NCBI RefSeq assembly: GCF_002878395.1
Contig: NC_061114.1
Location: 144,956,560-145,020,559 of the forward strand
DNA: 64,000 nucleotides
Origin: Capsicum annuum
Lineage: Eukaryota > Streptophyta > Magnoliopsida > Solanales > Solanaceae
Direction of reading: 5' to 3'
The notes beneath the pieces were generated by a model. It was not told the DNA's origin and did no database searches. It saw only the letters and a list, made by a program, of their open reading frames with translations. Positions 23,900-34,390 of the stretch are shown in pieces. Position numbers and translations under genes: made by a program. How positions within the stretch are numbered: position 1 is the stretch's first letter; every line of letters begins with the position of its first letter.

Positions 23900-26754
23900 A
23901 CGGTGCTCATGACTCCAAAGGACCACAAGCTAACCCATGAATGATATCTATAACTGAGCACTAAATAATATACTGTAAATATGCAGAATATAAGCTGTAA
24001 GGCCATAAGGTTCAAAACTTAACTAATACTGAATATAGAATAATGTCTGAAATGGGGTATAAAAATACCCAAAAACTGAAATAAACTATCTAAAAGTGCT
24101 GTGGAGTTGATGGGACATTTCCCCAACTAAATACAAACTACTAAAATAATAAAGTAATAAAATAATCATGCTATCCTCGAATGATGAGGACTCAATGCTA
24201 GTCTGGATGCTGAATGTTTGATCTACTAAGGATGCTCGGGAGCTCATGCTGCTAAACGTATGGTATAAAACACCATAGCACAAATGTGTCATTACATTGA
24301 ATATAATGGTATGCAAGTGAAGTAGGCTAAATTCAAGGGTTCATATGCATGAATAATAATAACTGTCTGTATAACATGAACATGAGAATACATGCATAAA
24401 TATATAACTGTAACTGAGATCATGATAACGCTGACTCATGAATTCTGATAACATGGGTTTACTGACATTTGAGTACTAATACTGGGATACTGAATGACTT
24501 AGTCTACTGAATACCGAGGAACTGATGTCATATTACTAATAAAGGAATAAATATTTTTTACAGTTCTAATTACAAAGAACTATTTGGATTGACTGTATCG
24601 GACAGTTCTGAAACTGAATACTGACAACATAAATTTTGTATAATTAATATACTATTAACTGGGTTTATGATAGCATGACTATTAAGTCTGAATACTGATA
24701 ACATGAGTGACTGTATCTACTAGTCCTGATACTGATGGAACTAGCTGAGTTCTACACTGTACTGATTTGATTATATCTGATAGTCCTGGATTTTTGTAGA
24801 ACTAAACTGAGCTCTATTACTGAGAATGGATCTAAAATTAAGACTGTAGGAGGTAATCATCTAACCAACATTCCCTGAAACTGAACTGGTGGGGTCCAAC
24901 CTGTAACCCTAGCTGGAAGGGTGTCACTACCATGCCACGAGTAAAGACAAGATGTGAGTAAACCCTCTCTGATAGGGAGCTCTTTCGTCAACCCCTCCTA
25001 AGAGAACCCCTCCTAAAAGAAATAACTCAAATGAGATGTATTAGTAGCCCTACACATAGGGGTACATATCAACCTATGCTACCTACGTAGTTCTGGAACA
25101 CAAGGATTTCTTCTAAGGATCACACCCTCCACTGAATAATAGGTGAGTCCCCATCCTTGGGTTTACTCGATGCTGAATCCTACTCCCAACTAATTACACA
25201 CTGAACTAATTAAATGAACTGAAATGATACTAATGGTATTTTTCAACGGAGCTAAACTAAGTTCACTGAGTTTCGTTGATTGATGGAATGCTACTAAGAT
25301 CTGAGGACTGATGTAGAGTACTAAAGTTATTGAGATTTTTGGGAATACTGAGGTTACAAATATTATTGAGTACTGAGATTACTATAATTACTGGACTAAT
25401 ACTGAGTTTTCTTGAGTCACATAACTGACTGAATTTTACTGATCATGGCTTTATTGAGAGTATCATGAAATCATGACACTGGCTCTAGGCACACAACTAA
25501 ATTGTCAGGTACAAGTACCCCCAGGACTCGATAGCATTAAACTGACAAGACTTGATACTTCTTGAACATATAAACAATATCAACAATCCATAATACATTA
25601 ATTTGAGGATTTTATGAATCACATGGTTATCATAGTCTTATACATGAATGGAATTGCATATAAACATGTCATATTTTCATCCCCTCAACCATTTATAATG
25701 CACACAATATCATGGAAGTCATTCTTAGTTATAGGGTAAAGCATGTATCTATCACTTGGGTTATAATTAAGATATAATACATAATTTTTATTCTCTTAGG
25801 CCTTTTATCAAACATATAGGATGAATGACTTAGGGCATAGGCATGGCCATCAAACCAATACAACAAAACTACATATTTTAACTCAATTTCATATATTTCA
25901 GACCACATACTAGCATATGTTCATGAACAACACATAAAGATTCCAACTTGGGAATCATACAATTATAATCACATGACCATAATCAACCCAGAACAAAATA
26001 TTCACAATACAAGGTTTAAAACATGATTCTTGGGCTTCATGGATGAAAGGAATCCATGAATGAACATTGTGCATACCTTAGTTCTTGAATTTGAGTCTTG
26101 AATATGAATCCCCAAATGAAAAACCTACCTTGTTCTTGAGAAAAACATGAGAGACACACTATATTTTGGATAAAATATGGCTGAATCATGTGTTATAGGG
26201 TTTATATAGGGTTAAGAAATTGACCCTTTTAATCTTTGGACACGTATTTTATTTCTGAGAAAATTTTCCAGTTTGGCAGGCTGGCGCGACGCGACGCTAT
26301 CACATCGTTTCACTAGAAATTGCCAATTGGGAACTGGGTTGATGAGGCAACATGGTGAAATCACGTTGCAATACTGGATGGGACCTGGAAGTTTACATCG
26401 ATGCGGTGGTATCACACTGATACACTAGAAAAAAGACGATTCTAAATTTGAACCTTGGTGCGATATTCCGTAATCACGGAGGCTTATTGGATTTTTGATG
26501 ATTGCCATTTTTACCTACTCCGCGATGCACTTATGGCTTAGGTGGGATACTATGTTACTAAAATGGCTCTAACTCTTCACCCGAGTGTTGGATTTGGGCA
26601 AATTTGGCATCGGTGGAAAGCTTATTAAATTTTTCACATGACAAAAAGTGAAAATATTTAAAATACCATATGTATAAAAGTGTATTAATCTTAGAAACAA
26701 GTCTTTAACATTTCTGGTATGATTTTATGCTAGGTAGAAGTATGGGGTATTATA
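23900..26754 (-). repeat. Solo LTR B, main part, G3 type (minus strand)
   Basis: On the minus strand this starts TATAATACCCC at 26754 (TG mutated to TA) and runs to 23900, continuing in the 39-bp piece at 20790-20828. It has the palindrome at 24104-24128, the ACTGA-rich stretch (24440-25450), the GGTAC-containing box (25508-25535), a putative TATA (CTATATAAA, reverse of about 26201-26209) and CGCGACG-type words (26277-26530). No PBS, PPT or coding region is attached, so it is a solo LTR. Confidence 0.75.
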
Positions 26755-26822
26755 GGGGCGAACTTTGGTACATGTGTGCTTGAGGTTCCCATGCAACATG
26801 GCTTAAAGTTTGTGGTATGTCA
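26755..26822 (+). repeat. LTR C of G5, last part (plus strand)
   Basis: GGGGCGAACTTTGG to GTGGTATGTCA aligns with the last 70 bases of the G2 LTR (AGGGTGGTCTTTGGCCC to GGATCGTATCA) and is followed by a primer site. With 18432-20789 it makes one LTR interrupted by solo LTR B. Confidence 0.7.
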
Positions 26823-26824
26823 AG

Positions 26825-26838
26825 TTGGTATCATAGCC
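26825..26838 (+). promoter_or_regulatory. Primer binding site of G5
   Basis: TTGGTATCATAGCC differs by one base from the initiator-tRNA-Met primer site TTGGTATCAGAGCC and starts two bases after the LTR end. Confidence 0.85.
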
Positions 26839-26879
26839 CAGGTTCATGGTCAGTTAGGTATTCACAATACCGTGTCAAG

Positions 26880-26935
26880 TAGAGTCTCTTTTATGGGTGT
26901 GAAGCGCACCACACTTATAAAAGAGAATCTATGAC
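26880..26935 (+). other. Inverted repeat downstream of the G5 primer site
   Basis: TCTCTTTTATGGGTGTG and CACACTTATAAAAGAGA form a long imperfect stem around AAGCGCAC. Equivalent stems lie after the primer sites of G4 (about 42500-42550), G3a (49220-49270) and G3b (59930-59985). The position suits a packaging or dimerisation signal; that role is inferred. Confidence 0.6.
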
Positions 26936-26989
26936 ACATTTTAGGAAATGTTTCCCTTTCTTGTGTTTCAATCTCAAGTTATAAAGTCT

Positions 26990-28170
26990 ATGTTCTTGAA
27001 TTTGTCTAATTCTATTGCCATCTTTCATATCTTTCCTCAAAGAAGATTCGAGACTTATGCAAAAACTATTAAGGGTCCTATGGACGAAGCTAGGCCTAAT
27101 TCTGGTGTTCAGACCCAGGCTATGGCTTTGACATCTGGCCCTCCTCGTGGCCCTACTCATGAGAGCGGTATACTTTTTCAGTCACCTTAAAGGGATGCTA
27201 CTAATGTCAAATTTCATTGATCTATTAATTTCTTGACTCAATTGGTAGCCTCTCAAGTGGAGCCTGGTGCTCTAGCTAATGTTCCTTCTGGGGACACAAG
27301 AGTTGGTTAATTTATGAGGTTGATCCCTCCTATGTTTATGGGTACGATGGTTGAGAAAGATCCTCAAGGTTTTATAGATAAAATGGAGAATATTTTCCAA
27401 ATCATGCATACTTTAGAAATTGAGGGTGTTTATCTTGCTTCCTACCAATTGAATGATGTAGCATACCAATGGTATGAAGGGTGGGAGTTATCTATGGTAT
27501 TGATGCTAGCTCATTTTTTTGGGTGGATTTCTCTGAGGCTCTCCATTACTGCTTCTTTCAACAAGAGTTGAGGGAAGAAAAGGCAAAAGCATTTGTGAAC
27601 TTAAAGCAAGGGAGGATGTTTGTTCAAGGGTATGCCTTGAAATTCCATCAATTCTCAAAGTATGCTCCCGGGATGGTCTTTAGCATGGGGGCTAGGATAA
27701 GAAAGTTTGTCTTGTGGTTGTCTCATGAGTTAGTCCTTGAGATTAAGGTGTCCTTATTGATTGATAACATAGATATATATAGGTTGGTTGTGTATATGCA
27801 ACAATTAGAAAATAAGAAGAAGAAGCAAGTTGAGCTTAGTGAGAGACAAGGAAGGAAGTTTAGGCCTTCTAAGCATAGTAGTGGAAATGGTGGAAAGTTA
27901 CCACAAAAGAAGTAGGGGATTTTAGGTTCGTTCTCCTCATATAGTGTTCGCTCTTCTTACCCATAGTTTTTTGGTGGTCGTTGCTCACAGTTTATTATGG
28001 GTCCCAGGCATAAGGTGCATAATTTAGGATAAGTGGTACCCAGTCGGCTCCACCCTGCCCTCCTTGTAGGTTCTGTGGTCAGAGTTATCATGGTAAGTGT
28101 GAGATGGGGAAAGGTAGGTGTTTTTATTATGGTTAGGTTAGGAACATACAGTGAGAGTGTCTTTCTGGAA
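26990..28170 (+). pseudogene. G5 gag (broken)
   Basis: The gag core starts near 27310 with LIPPMFMGTM and DPQGFIDKMENIFQIM, then VYLASYQLNDVAYQWYEGW. After a frameshift near 27480-27570 it continues as LREEKAKAFVNLKQGRMFVQGYALKFHQFSKYAP, LWLSHELVLEIK and RLVVYMQQLENKKKKQVE, ending at 27915 in a basic stretch. The Cys-rich region follows: CRFCGQSYHGKC (about 28059-28094) and a decayed knuckle CFYYG with a stop (28120-28165). The 144-codon open piece is 27481-27915. Gag would form the particle. The start codon is not certain; a Met at 27080 in the upstream proline-poor leader is possible. PBS lies upstream and protease downstream. Confidence 0.8.
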
Positions 28171-28328
28171 TAACTTTTTCATCTAATAAGGCCCCTATTT
28201 CTACTTCTCTTTCTATACTAAAGAGTGTTATGTATGCTTCTGCTTCTTCTTCTAGCATTAGTATTGGCTAGACTTATTTGTATTCACTCACTAATCATTA
28301 GGATTCTAAGGAATCTCCCGATGTTGTC

Positions 28329-28634
28329 ATGAGTATGTTGAGTCTTTTCTCCCATGACGTGTATTGTTTTCTTGATCCATGGTATACTCTTTCTTATATG
28401 ACCCCATATATAGTTGTGCATCTTGATTATGGTATCGAGACTCTGTTGGTTTCTTCTTATATTTCTATCCTGGTTGGAGACCCTGTGATTGTTAGAAGGG
28501 TCTATAGGGGATGTGTGATATCTGTTGGCGGTAGAGACACTCTTATGGACTTAATAGAGTTAGACATGGTTAATTTTTATGTTATTCTGGGAATGGATTG
28601 GTTGCATAATTGTTATGCTTCCTTAGATTGTTGA
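28329..28634 (+). pseudogene. G5 pol: aspartic protease domain
   Basis: A 101-codon open piece reads SLFSHDVYCFLDPWYTLSYMTPY, VGDPVIVRRVYRGCVISV, RDTLMDLIELDMVNFYVILGMDWLHNCYASLDC. This is the full retropepsin outline of this Gypsy group. The active-site triplet reads DPW instead of DPG as in G3b, so catalysis is probably lost. A stop follows at 28632-28634. It sits between the gag knuckle region and reverse transcriptase. Confidence 0.85.
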
Positions 28635-29610
28635 ACCCATAAGTCATGTTCTAATTTCCTAATAAGTTGGTCATTGTAGGGAAGACGGTTCCTTAGTTCC
28701 TAAGGGAAAGTTTATTTCCTATCTTAAAGCTCGAAGGTTGATTACAAAGGGTTGCTTGTATCATTTGGTCCCAGTTAAAGATGTTAACTCAAAAAATCCT
28801 TCTCTAGAATCTGTTCCCGTTGTTAATAAGTTTCCTGATATATTTCCCTATGATCTCCCATATTCCTCCCAATAGGGAAATTTATTTTGGGATCGATCAT
28901 ATTCCAGACACTCTTCCGATCTCTATTCCTCCTAATATAATGGCTCTAGCAAAGCTAAAAAAACTTAAGGATAAATTGAAAGATCTCTTAAATAAAGGTT
29001 TTTTCTAGCCTAGTGTGTCTCCTTGGGGTACTCCCTTGTTGTTTGTGTGTAAGAAGGATGGTTCCCTTCGTATGTGTATTGATTAACATCAGTTGAACAA
29101 GGTGACCGTGAAGAATAAATTTCCTCTTCCTAGGATCAATAATTTGTTTGATCAACTTCAGGGTACGAAGTGTTTCTCTAAGATTGATCTTAGATCGGAC
29201 TATCAACAACTTAAGATTAGGGAAGCAGATATCCTTAATATCGCCTTTAGAACCTAGTACATTCACTATAAGTTTCTTGTCATGTCCTATGGGTTAAACA
29301 ATGCTCCGACAATATTTATGGATTTGATGAATAGGGTTTTCCATCCATTCTTAGACATATTTGTTTTTGTCTTCATTGATGATATCCTGATCTATTCTAA
29401 AAGTAAGGCGGATCATATAGATGACCTCTATGCCATGCTACAAACCTTAAGGGATCATCATTTGTATGCTAAGTTCTTGAGGAGCATGTTTTGGTTGAAA
29501 TCCATAGCTTTTCTTGGTCATGTCATCTTTAGTAAAGGGATCATGGTGGATCCCCAAAAGATTGAGGCAGTTAAGAAGTGGCCTGGACCTATGATTCCAA
29601 CTGATATTTA
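28635..29610 (+). pseudogene. G5 pol: reverse transcriptase domain (broken)
   Basis: The connection VTKGCLYHLV-like stretch (about 28740) leads into the RT fold: NKFPDIFPYDLP (28830-28862), [28 protein letters not shown] with a stop near 29006 and another near 29085, [20 protein letters not shown] (about 29170-29235), then the open piece 29282-29611 with MSYGLNNAPTIFMDLMNRVF, the catalytic VFVFIDDILIYSKS with both Asp, and IAFLGHVIFSKGIMVDPQKIEAVKKWPGP. At least one frameshift lies near 28862. The catalytic centre is intact but the frame is not. Confidence 0.85.
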
Positions 29611-30140
29611 GATCTACTTGGGTCTAGCCAATTATTATAGAAGGTTTTTGGAGAGTTTCTCCATTATAACTGCCCCATTAACCAAATTGACCCAAAAGAA
29701 GGTCAAGTTTTTATGGTTCGATATGTGTGAGGGTAGTTTTGAGAATTTCAAAGATATATTGACTTTGGCTCTAGTTTTGACCTTGATCGAGGGTAGCAAT
29801 GGTTTTGTGGTTTATTGTGATGCTTTTTGAGTCGGTCTTGGTTGCATACTGATGCAACATGGTAGGGTAGTGGCCTATGCTTCTAGGAAATTGAAAGTTC
29901 ATGAAAAGAACTACCTTACCTATGATTTAGAATTGTTAGTAGTGGTCTTTACTACAAAAATTTGGCGGCATTATCTCTATAATGTTCATGTTATTATATT
30001 TTCTGATCATAAGAGCCTTCAATATATGTTTACCCAAAAGGAGTTGAATCTCCTGCAAATAAGGTGGCTTGAGCTATTGAAAGACTATGACATGAGTCAT
30101 CATTACCATCTCGGTAAGAGAGTGTAGTTGCCGATGCTCT
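29611..30140 (+). pseudogene. G5 pol: connection and RNase H domain
   Basis: Two open pieces, 29618-29830 and 29852-30127, are separated by an in-frame TGA at 29828-29830. The first reads LGLANYYRRFLESFSII and APLTKLTQKKVKF and ends in FVVYCDAF. The second reads [52 protein letters not shown] and [11 protein letters not shown]. The RNase H residues Asp (CDA), Glu (DLEL) and Asp (FSDH) are all present. A shift at about 30122 breaks the link to the PDALxR-like end of the domain. RNase H would remove element RNA during reverse transcription. Confidence 0.85.
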
Positions 30141-30550
30141 TAATAGATTTTCTATGGGGAGTTTGGCCCATATTGATGAGGATAAGCTGGAATTGGTAAG
30201 GGATATTCACCGTTTGTGTAATCTTAGAGTCTGACTTGCAAACTCCGAGGATGATGCCGTGTTTGTGCATTCGGTATCTCAATCATCTCTTATTGTTGAG
30301 ATAAAGGTAAAGCAAGTCTTGGACTCTAAATTAATAAAGATCAAGAGTAATATGTGTCAACACAAGGTAACGAACTTTGTGATTGGTGTTGATGGTATCT
30401 TGAGGTAACAAGGTAATCTATGCAATCCCGACATAAATGGATTGAGAGATAGGGTCATGGATGAGGCTCATAAAGCCTGTTATGCTATTCAAGCTGATTC
30501 CATAAAGATGTATAGTGACCTTAGAGAGTTCCATTTATAGAATAATATGA
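30141..30550 (+). pseudogene. G5 pol: integrase N-terminal remnant, truncated
   Basis: Weak similarity to the RNase H/integrase linker is followed, at about 30420-30545, by NPDINGLRDRVMDEAHKACYAIQADSIKMYSDLREF, matching the zinc-finger entry of integrase (EAHxSRYSIHP, MYxDLREVYWW in relatives here). Homology stops at about 30550, where a G2-like LTR fragment begins. The rest of integrase, the pol tail, the polypurine tract and a matching 3' LTR are absent, so a deletion or a secondary insertion removed them. Confidence 0.65.
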
Positions 30551-31740
30551 TTGGGATGGGGAACATTGGTTTTCCCAATTAATGGATTTTTGACTTAGTA
30601 ATTTCATTAACCTCAACTCACCTTTATGACTTTGGTTATTAAATTTGCATGCTTTAATTTACCTTTGGAATATTAAATTTCACTAAAGGATAATGGATGA
30701 TGAAAAGGTTTTTGGGATGCCCTTGGCATAAATGGTTTTAATTTTTAAATGGAATTTGGGAGTCATATGGTTAAATGCGTTGGTTTGGAGTAACTAAATT
30801 AGCTTGTTTGTATGAAGATGCCAAGTTAGTAAATGCTGTAATGGTTGACTCTTAAGTTAATGGTTGGGTTTATATGCAAACTATTTTAATTTGGATAAAA
30901 GGAATTGTGTAGCTCACCGTGAGGGTGTAACCTTGGGGGGACTTACACTGAAATTGATGTTTGGTAGCGTGGGGGTCTATATGATTGTGTGATTGGTGCA
31001 CATATTATATTAAGGATGGATATCACCTTGGTGTCTTTATACTTTCCTCGATTCATGCAACTAACATGTACTGCAGCCCTTTCAGTATGGGAGATGAACC
31101 CATATAGCCCGTGGGTGCCTCTTGGATTGAGCAAGCCATATAGTTTAGTTTAATAGTTTAAAATCTTATGTTCATGACCCTTGTCCCTATCCAGATATTC
31201 TACATATATATATATATATATTTGTTGTGCATGTGGTTTTGACTGGTTTTTTGAAATGCCATTATTTTATCCCCTGATTTATATGCCAGTGCTCTCCCTA
31301 TTGACCGTACCCGGAGGCTGTATCAATTAATGATGTAGAGTTTAAGGGATTTTCTATTGCTCCTATGTAGCATTAGATGATTTGGTACACCTGTGGATCT
31401 GATGTGAAGTGGCGAGCCTTAATCTTTTGGAAGGCCCGATCATTTCACTTATTTAGTTTAATTCTTGGTATTTCTTTTTGGACTCTTTTTTCATAGTTGG
31501 GGGCATGTATCGACTTAGCTTGGGATTCTGGTTTTTAAGGCTTTTAGGGATAGTGTTCGGATGTTTTGGTCATTTTGTTTAGACTCTTTGAAATTTATTA
31601 ATCTTATCTATCTGTATTGTCTATTTTTGTTGGCTTCTACTACTTACTTTTACTGTGCTCTAGAGTTTAGGCTAAGGGAGTGGTATCCTGCCTATGGTTG
31701 GCTTGAGATACCAGTCCCGACTAGGCCCTTGTTTGGGTCA
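30551..31740 (+). repeat. G6 (G2-like) LTR fragment, 3' part, plus strand
   Basis: The block aligns with the 3' half of G2 LTRs: CCCTTTCAGTATGGGAG (reverse in 920-940), CATATAGCCCGTGGGTGCC (as at 4495-4512), a TA tract (31203-31222), TATTTTATCCCC (31260-31275), AAGTGGCGAGCC (31406-31417), the palindrome region at 31495-31515 and the end CCCTTGTTTGGGTCA at 31740. The 5' part is missing; 30551-30880 is only loosely matched. No primer site follows. Confidence 0.7.
31203..31222 (+). repeat. (TA)n microsatellite in the G6 LTR
   Basis: An uninterrupted TA tract at the same LTR position as that in LTR C. Confidence 0.9.
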
Positions 31741-32150
31741 TGAAAAAAATAAAAATGTCCTTTAGTATTCAGAATCCCTACCTATGAGGGGTACCTATGG
31801 AGCCGTAGGTAGCACATATGCCTCGTAGGTAGGGCCCGAAGGAGTCTGGCTTGGAATTCAGCTCTCAAAACATCACTTTTGCTACTTACATAGGCCACCT
31901 ACATGACCATAGATAGTACCTAGGGCTTATATGTAGATTCAGTAGGTAGCCCTTCTGCTTCACTTTATTTCTTTTTTCTCTTTCTCTTCTTCGAAATTTA
32001 TTTTTATATAAAACCAACATAAAATTCCATCACATCTAACAAAAACACCTAAGTACTTGCATAATTTGCTTTCCAAAGCATCAAAAGTGTCATGAAACTA
32101 GGGAGCGTAAATCACTTATATTCAACATTGGACATAATCATCCTTTATTA
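31741..32150 (+). repeat. LTR-like promoter fragment with a repeated word cluster
   Basis: From about 31775 to 31955 the words CTACCTATG, CCGTAGGTAG, CCTCGTAGGTAGG, GCCACCTACATG and CAGTAGGTAGC recur in both orientations. A putative TATA (TTTTTATATAAAACC) follows at about 32001-32015. The layout is that of the promoter part of the other LTRs, with words unique to this block. LTR ends cannot be placed, so the assignment rests on layout alone. Confidence 0.45.
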
Positions 32151-33427
32151 GCATGTATTACAAGTAAACAAATAATTATTAAGTTAAACATGCACACATA
32201 GAATCAAATTGAGTCTTAACTCTAATTCAACCATAACCTACCTTAATCCACCCTTTCAATGCTCTAAATTACATGAGACTTGGCCTTTCTTAAAGCCTCA
32301 AATCTCAACATTAGAGAAAGAAATAAGTAAAAATTCAGCCATTTATCTAACAACTTGAGGAATTAAAACTTAATTTCATAGTTTTTAGGCTATGTTCATC
32401 GACAATTTAACCATTCTAGGTTTATCTACCCCTCATTCAATACAATTTTTCCATAAAGATAGATTAACAAGTAAACTTCTAGTCTATGAATAAAAATTCC
32501 ATACTTCTAAACCATTATCAAGTGTTTCTAACCCTTCTATATTCATATCACACCAGATTCTTCAACCAGGGGTTACACCCACCATCTCTACCATGATCAA
32601 TACTTATTTATTTTAAGGATTTGGTGATTAAAATAAAATTATAAGAGAGGATATTCACTTACCTTGGGAGTGGGAATTGATCAAAGTCCTCAAAAGTCTC
32701 GTTTTTTGCCTTAGTTTGAACTCTAAATGTTTTGGAATGAAAATAATATTTTAGACATGAAACTAACATTTAACTGGCTTAATCCCACTATTGCAACCTG
32801 ATTCCTTCTATATCAGGATTCTTCTACTGTAGCAGCATTGACCAAAATGGACTTCCACTATAGTTGTACCCATTACACTATATCAATATTAAGGAAAAAA
32901 TATGCCACTAGTTCCTAGTTTTTGTGTTTTTATAACAAAATTCTAAGATTCAACATCATGAACTCTTTTTTACATCAGATGGAGTTCAAATAATTTGATT
33001 TTCAACTTAACGCTTCTATCGATTACAAAACTTCTTACATAAAACAATATGATATTAATTCCACAAAATACTACACCATTAATCACAAAATTCACCTAGA
33101 TAATACACCACCTTAAATACCTTTGAAACTAGCCTACCCTAAAATTTTAAAAATTATCATCCATGGAAAATTTAACTTGAAATTAGCATGTAGAAAATAC
33201 CATAACAACAAAAATGGGAAACAAAAAGGGGTTTTATATACATGTTGGCCCATCAATTATATGCCAAGCTGTCACCCAAGCTACTTAGGCAAGGTAGAAT
33301 TTCATTTGTCCTCCCTCAGTCTCTATCCCAATCATCATGATATAATAACCATTGGATAACATCAAAGTATGCTCAAGTAAGTCCATCTTCACAAAAATGC
33401 CTTGAAGAACTTATAGTTACTAGGTTT
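32151..33427. other. Unassigned AT-rich debris, probably minus-strand LTR
   Basis: No coding similarity is seen. Minus-strand reading gives an AAGGTAAGTGAATATCC stretch near 32670, like the GGTAAGT-type leader found downstream of other LTR promoters, and a loose cluster of CTATAGT/CTGATATAG words at 32780-32900. This suggests a decayed LTR in minus orientation, but no LTR termini, primer site or polypurine tract can be recognised. The 78-codon open frame at 33123-33359 looks fortuitous. Confidence 0.35.
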
Positions 33428-34390
33428 GTGTCAAGACCTAAACTAGGGCCTAGCCGTGACTTATATCTCAAGTGTCTGGAGGACCAGAGACCACCCCCTT
33501 TACCATTACCAACAAGAACATAATACGCCTAGCACCGGATAAATTTTGAACGTATAACAAAATAGGTAATTCAACTAAATCAGTAAGTAATATAAGAAGT
33601 TCAACAACAATCCCAATCAAAAGTAATCCACAAAGCCTCTAATAACTAAAAGATGTCAGGATATACCCCCGACTATAGCTCAAATGAGTCCATAAAGGAA
33701 TAGTATGAAACATAATTAAAAAAAACATAAAATAAGGGCCTTCAAAAGTATGGAAGATCACCACTTAAATTTGACTAATGATCAATCTAAAAATCATCTA
33801 ACCACTGCGCGGGAAAAATAAAAGTGTCTCTGGTTCCTATATTAGTGGGGACATAGCGTCTGAAGATGATTAATGAGGTGATCACTAGTGTGTAACTCAA
33901 GGAAGGGATAAAATAGTGCCATGATCAAGACAGACCAAAACCATTCAAAAACAAATGCATACAATCATACACATATATATAATATGTCGGGACAGGAAAC
34001 AAGGCTTAGCATGAAAGTAAAATATTATCCTGGACTGTGACTGCTATTCATATCCATGGGCTCAATAGGTTTACCTCATCCCTGCTAGTTGGGTCTAGCT
34101 CTCTCCCTCTCGGTTGAGCTTCAGTGCATTTTAGCCTCATAAACTAGAGAAATTTGTGGAAAGACCAAATCCATCAAGGCTCCAACCATCACAAAATTGA
34201 TAAATATATATAATGTGTGAACTATGCATACGTCCATAAAGACCAATCCCTACGTTAGCAAATATAGTTTCCAGTATCATTCCATCGAGAACTCTACCTT
34301 CACAATCCAGCTACACAACCACCTTTAAACCCAACTAAAATATTTACACATTTTTGTTTATTAAACAAAGGGTCATCCTATAAGGGACAT
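33428..34390 (-). repeat. G6 LTR fragment, 3' part, minus strand
   Basis: It begins TGTCAAGACCTAAACTAGGG, the reverse of a G2-like LTR end. It holds the palindrome in reverse (33656-33674), TCACCACTTA (33758-33767, reverse AAGTGGTGA), the TAACTCAAGGAAGGGATAAA block (33893-33912), a TA tract (33971-33984) and ATATCCATGGGCTC. A plus-strand G1 LTR starts at 34391 and appears to be inserted here. Its last 69 bases (34322-34390) are repeated at 53749-53820 and mark the left edge of a duplication. Confidence 0.6.

Noticed and set aside
26880..26935. Possible tRNA or other structured RNA gene after the primer site
   Set aside because: It is a simple hairpin without tRNA boxes or cloverleaf potential, and homologous stems sit at the same place in other elements.
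33123..33359. 78-codon open frame on the plus strand
   Set aside because: No domain, within LTR debris, with no second copy in the window to test conservation.
31741..33427. Possible host gene fragment
   Set aside because: No coding similarity or splice-bounded open frames; word cluster and TATA layout fit an LTR better.
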